Below, piece by piece: positions 13,816 through 14,458 of a DNA stretch of 14,458 nt. The stretch comes from M55B165 sp051744245 (GTDB taxonomy: Bacteria; Actinomycetota; Humimicrobiia; Humimicrobiales; Humimicrobiaceae). The stretch covers positions 1-14,458 of the forward strand of contig JBNJCV010000047.1 of the NCBI GenBank assembly GCA_051744245.1, in the 5' to 3' direction. Numbering within the stretch: the first letter of the stretch is position 1; the number at the start of each line of letters is the position of its first letter. The translations under genes and the position numbers were made by a program. Under the pieces are notes generated by a model. The model was not told where the DNA came from, made no database searches, and saw only the letters and a program-made list of their open reading frames with translations.

Positions 13816-14458
13816 CTATGCTTTATTTACCATCTTATACCCATACCCGTGCACGGTTTGGATAAACCTTTTTCCAAATTCCTTATAGGACATTTTTTCC
13901 CTAATTCTTCTAATATGCACATCTAGGGTTCTGGTATCCCCGAAATAATCCTCTCCCCATACATTTCTAATTAACTCTTGCCTTGACATTAGGCTATTTA
14001 ATTTTTGAAGCATCACTGATACCAGCCTGAATTCCTTGGGATTGAGTTTTACTTGCCTGCTATCCAAAAATATTTGATGTTTCCCTTCATCAATAAACAA
14101 ATTAATGCTGCCAAATTTAAATTCTTCTTTCAGGTGCTCCTCAAAATCATTGGGCTTAAATCTCCGCAACACACTTTTAACCCTGGCTACCAACTCTTTT
14201 ACTCCAAAAGGCTTTACCATGTAATCATCAGCACCAAGCTCTAAGCCCAATACTTTATCCAGCTCCTCCCCTTTAGCGCTAAGTATTATTATGGGAACAT
14301 TGCTTTCCTTCTTTACCTTCCTGCATATATCCAGGCCGTCCATATCCGGAAGCATAAGGTCTAAAATAATAAGATCCGGTTTCTTTTTGTTAAATACCTC
14401 TAGCAAGTCTTTTCCATACTGGAAAGTTTTAACCTTGTAGCCGCTTTTTTCTAAATTA
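13816..14458 (-). CDS. OmpR/PhoB-family response regulator, N-terminus outside window (probable phosphate regulator)
   Basis: The frame is open to the last base of the window; the apparent TTG start at 14406 is internal, since the codons upstream continue a receiver domain (NLEKSGYKVKTFQYGKDLLEV). 213 residues are visible. In that numbering the phosphoacceptor is D33 in LIILDLMLPDMDG, the switch serine is S60 in IIILSAKGE and the conserved lysine K82 in MVKPF. The C-terminal 95 residues form an OmpR-type winged helix: KLNPKEFRLVSVM, SRQELIRNVWGEDYFGDTRTLDVHI with the recognition helix RTLDVHIRRIREKM, and the wing VHGYGYKMV. It is transcribed toward pstS, which carries a Pho box, so I infer a PhoB/PhoP/RegX3-type activator of phosphate uptake. 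No histidine kinase follows it; one may lie beyond the window. General family is certain, phosphate role likely. Confidence 0.93.
   Translation of the reverse strand, partial: NLEKSGYKVKTFQYGKDLLEVFNKKKPDLIILDLMLPDMDGLDICRKVKKESNVPIIILSAKGEELDKVLGLELGADDYMVKPFGVKELVARVKSVLRRFKPNDFEEHLKEEFKFGSINLFIDEGKHQIFLDSRQVKLNPKEFRLVSVMLQKLNSLMSRQELIRNVWGEDYFGDTRTLDVHIRRIREKMSYKEFGKRFIQTVHGYGYKMVNKA

Noticed and set aside
14404..14406. TTG as the start of the response regulator
   Set aside because: The frame stays open to the window edge and the upstream codons encode receiver-domain sequence, so the gene is cut by the window rather than short.

Overview
The window comes from an AT-rich bacterial chromosome. 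The lineage cannot be fixed from the sequence alone. The order rsmI-metG-tatD-rsmA-ispE, with no rnmV between tatD and rsmA, resembles the actinobacterial arrangement more than the usual Bacillota one (metG-tatD-rnmV-rsmA). The low GC, the rubrerythrin and the CmpB/DUF1113-type membrane protein suggest an anaerobe, perhaps a low-GC uncultured Actinomycetota-like, Bacillota-like or Atribacterota-like organism. This placement is inference.

Layout. (1) Bases 1-579 (+) hold the C-terminal part of a diacylglycerol/lipid kinase that begins outside the window. (2) Bases 580-3060 look like a small accessory segment next to the 3' end of a tRNA-Gln gene. It holds an M28-family metallopeptidase (-) flanked by two diverged copies of a roughly 70-75 bp structured repeat in the same orientation, and a toxin-first BrnT-like/CopG-type toxin-antitoxin pair (+). 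No integrase or transposase is visible. (3) Bases 3062-9067 (-) form a tightly packed run: rubrerythrin, a small four-helix membrane protein, rsmI, metG, tatD, rsmA, ispE, then tRNA-Gln. Gaps between the protein genes run from a 1-nt overlap to 25 nt, so one transcript starting upstream of rubrerythrin is likely. (4) Bases 9147-10163 (+) hold a two-helix potassium channel with an RCK gating domain (MthK type), divergent from rubrerythrin. Its stop codon overlaps that of phoU. (5) Bases 10160-14458 (-) are a phosphate locus: an OmpR/PhoB-type response regulator (cut by the window end), pstS, pstC, pstA and phoU.

The phosphate locus holds the strongest observations. The pstS upstream region carries four TTAAYM repeats at an exact 11-bp period, which matches a PhoB/PhoP box, so the adjacent regulator very likely controls the operon. 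A clear intrinsic terminator sits between pstS and pstC and should make the binding lipoprotein in excess over the permease. pstB, the ATPase gene that normally lies between pstA and phoU, is absent: only 51 bases separate the two. The ATPase must be encoded elsewhere, borrowed from another transporter, or missing.

Other points worth a look are the repeat pair around the peptidase gene and a plausible internal start with its own Shine-Dalgarno sequence in the potassium channel. I found no CRISPR array, rRNA, insertion sequence or convincing riboswitch. No completely undescribed multi-gene system is evident; most of the window is recognisable core metabolism and regulation.
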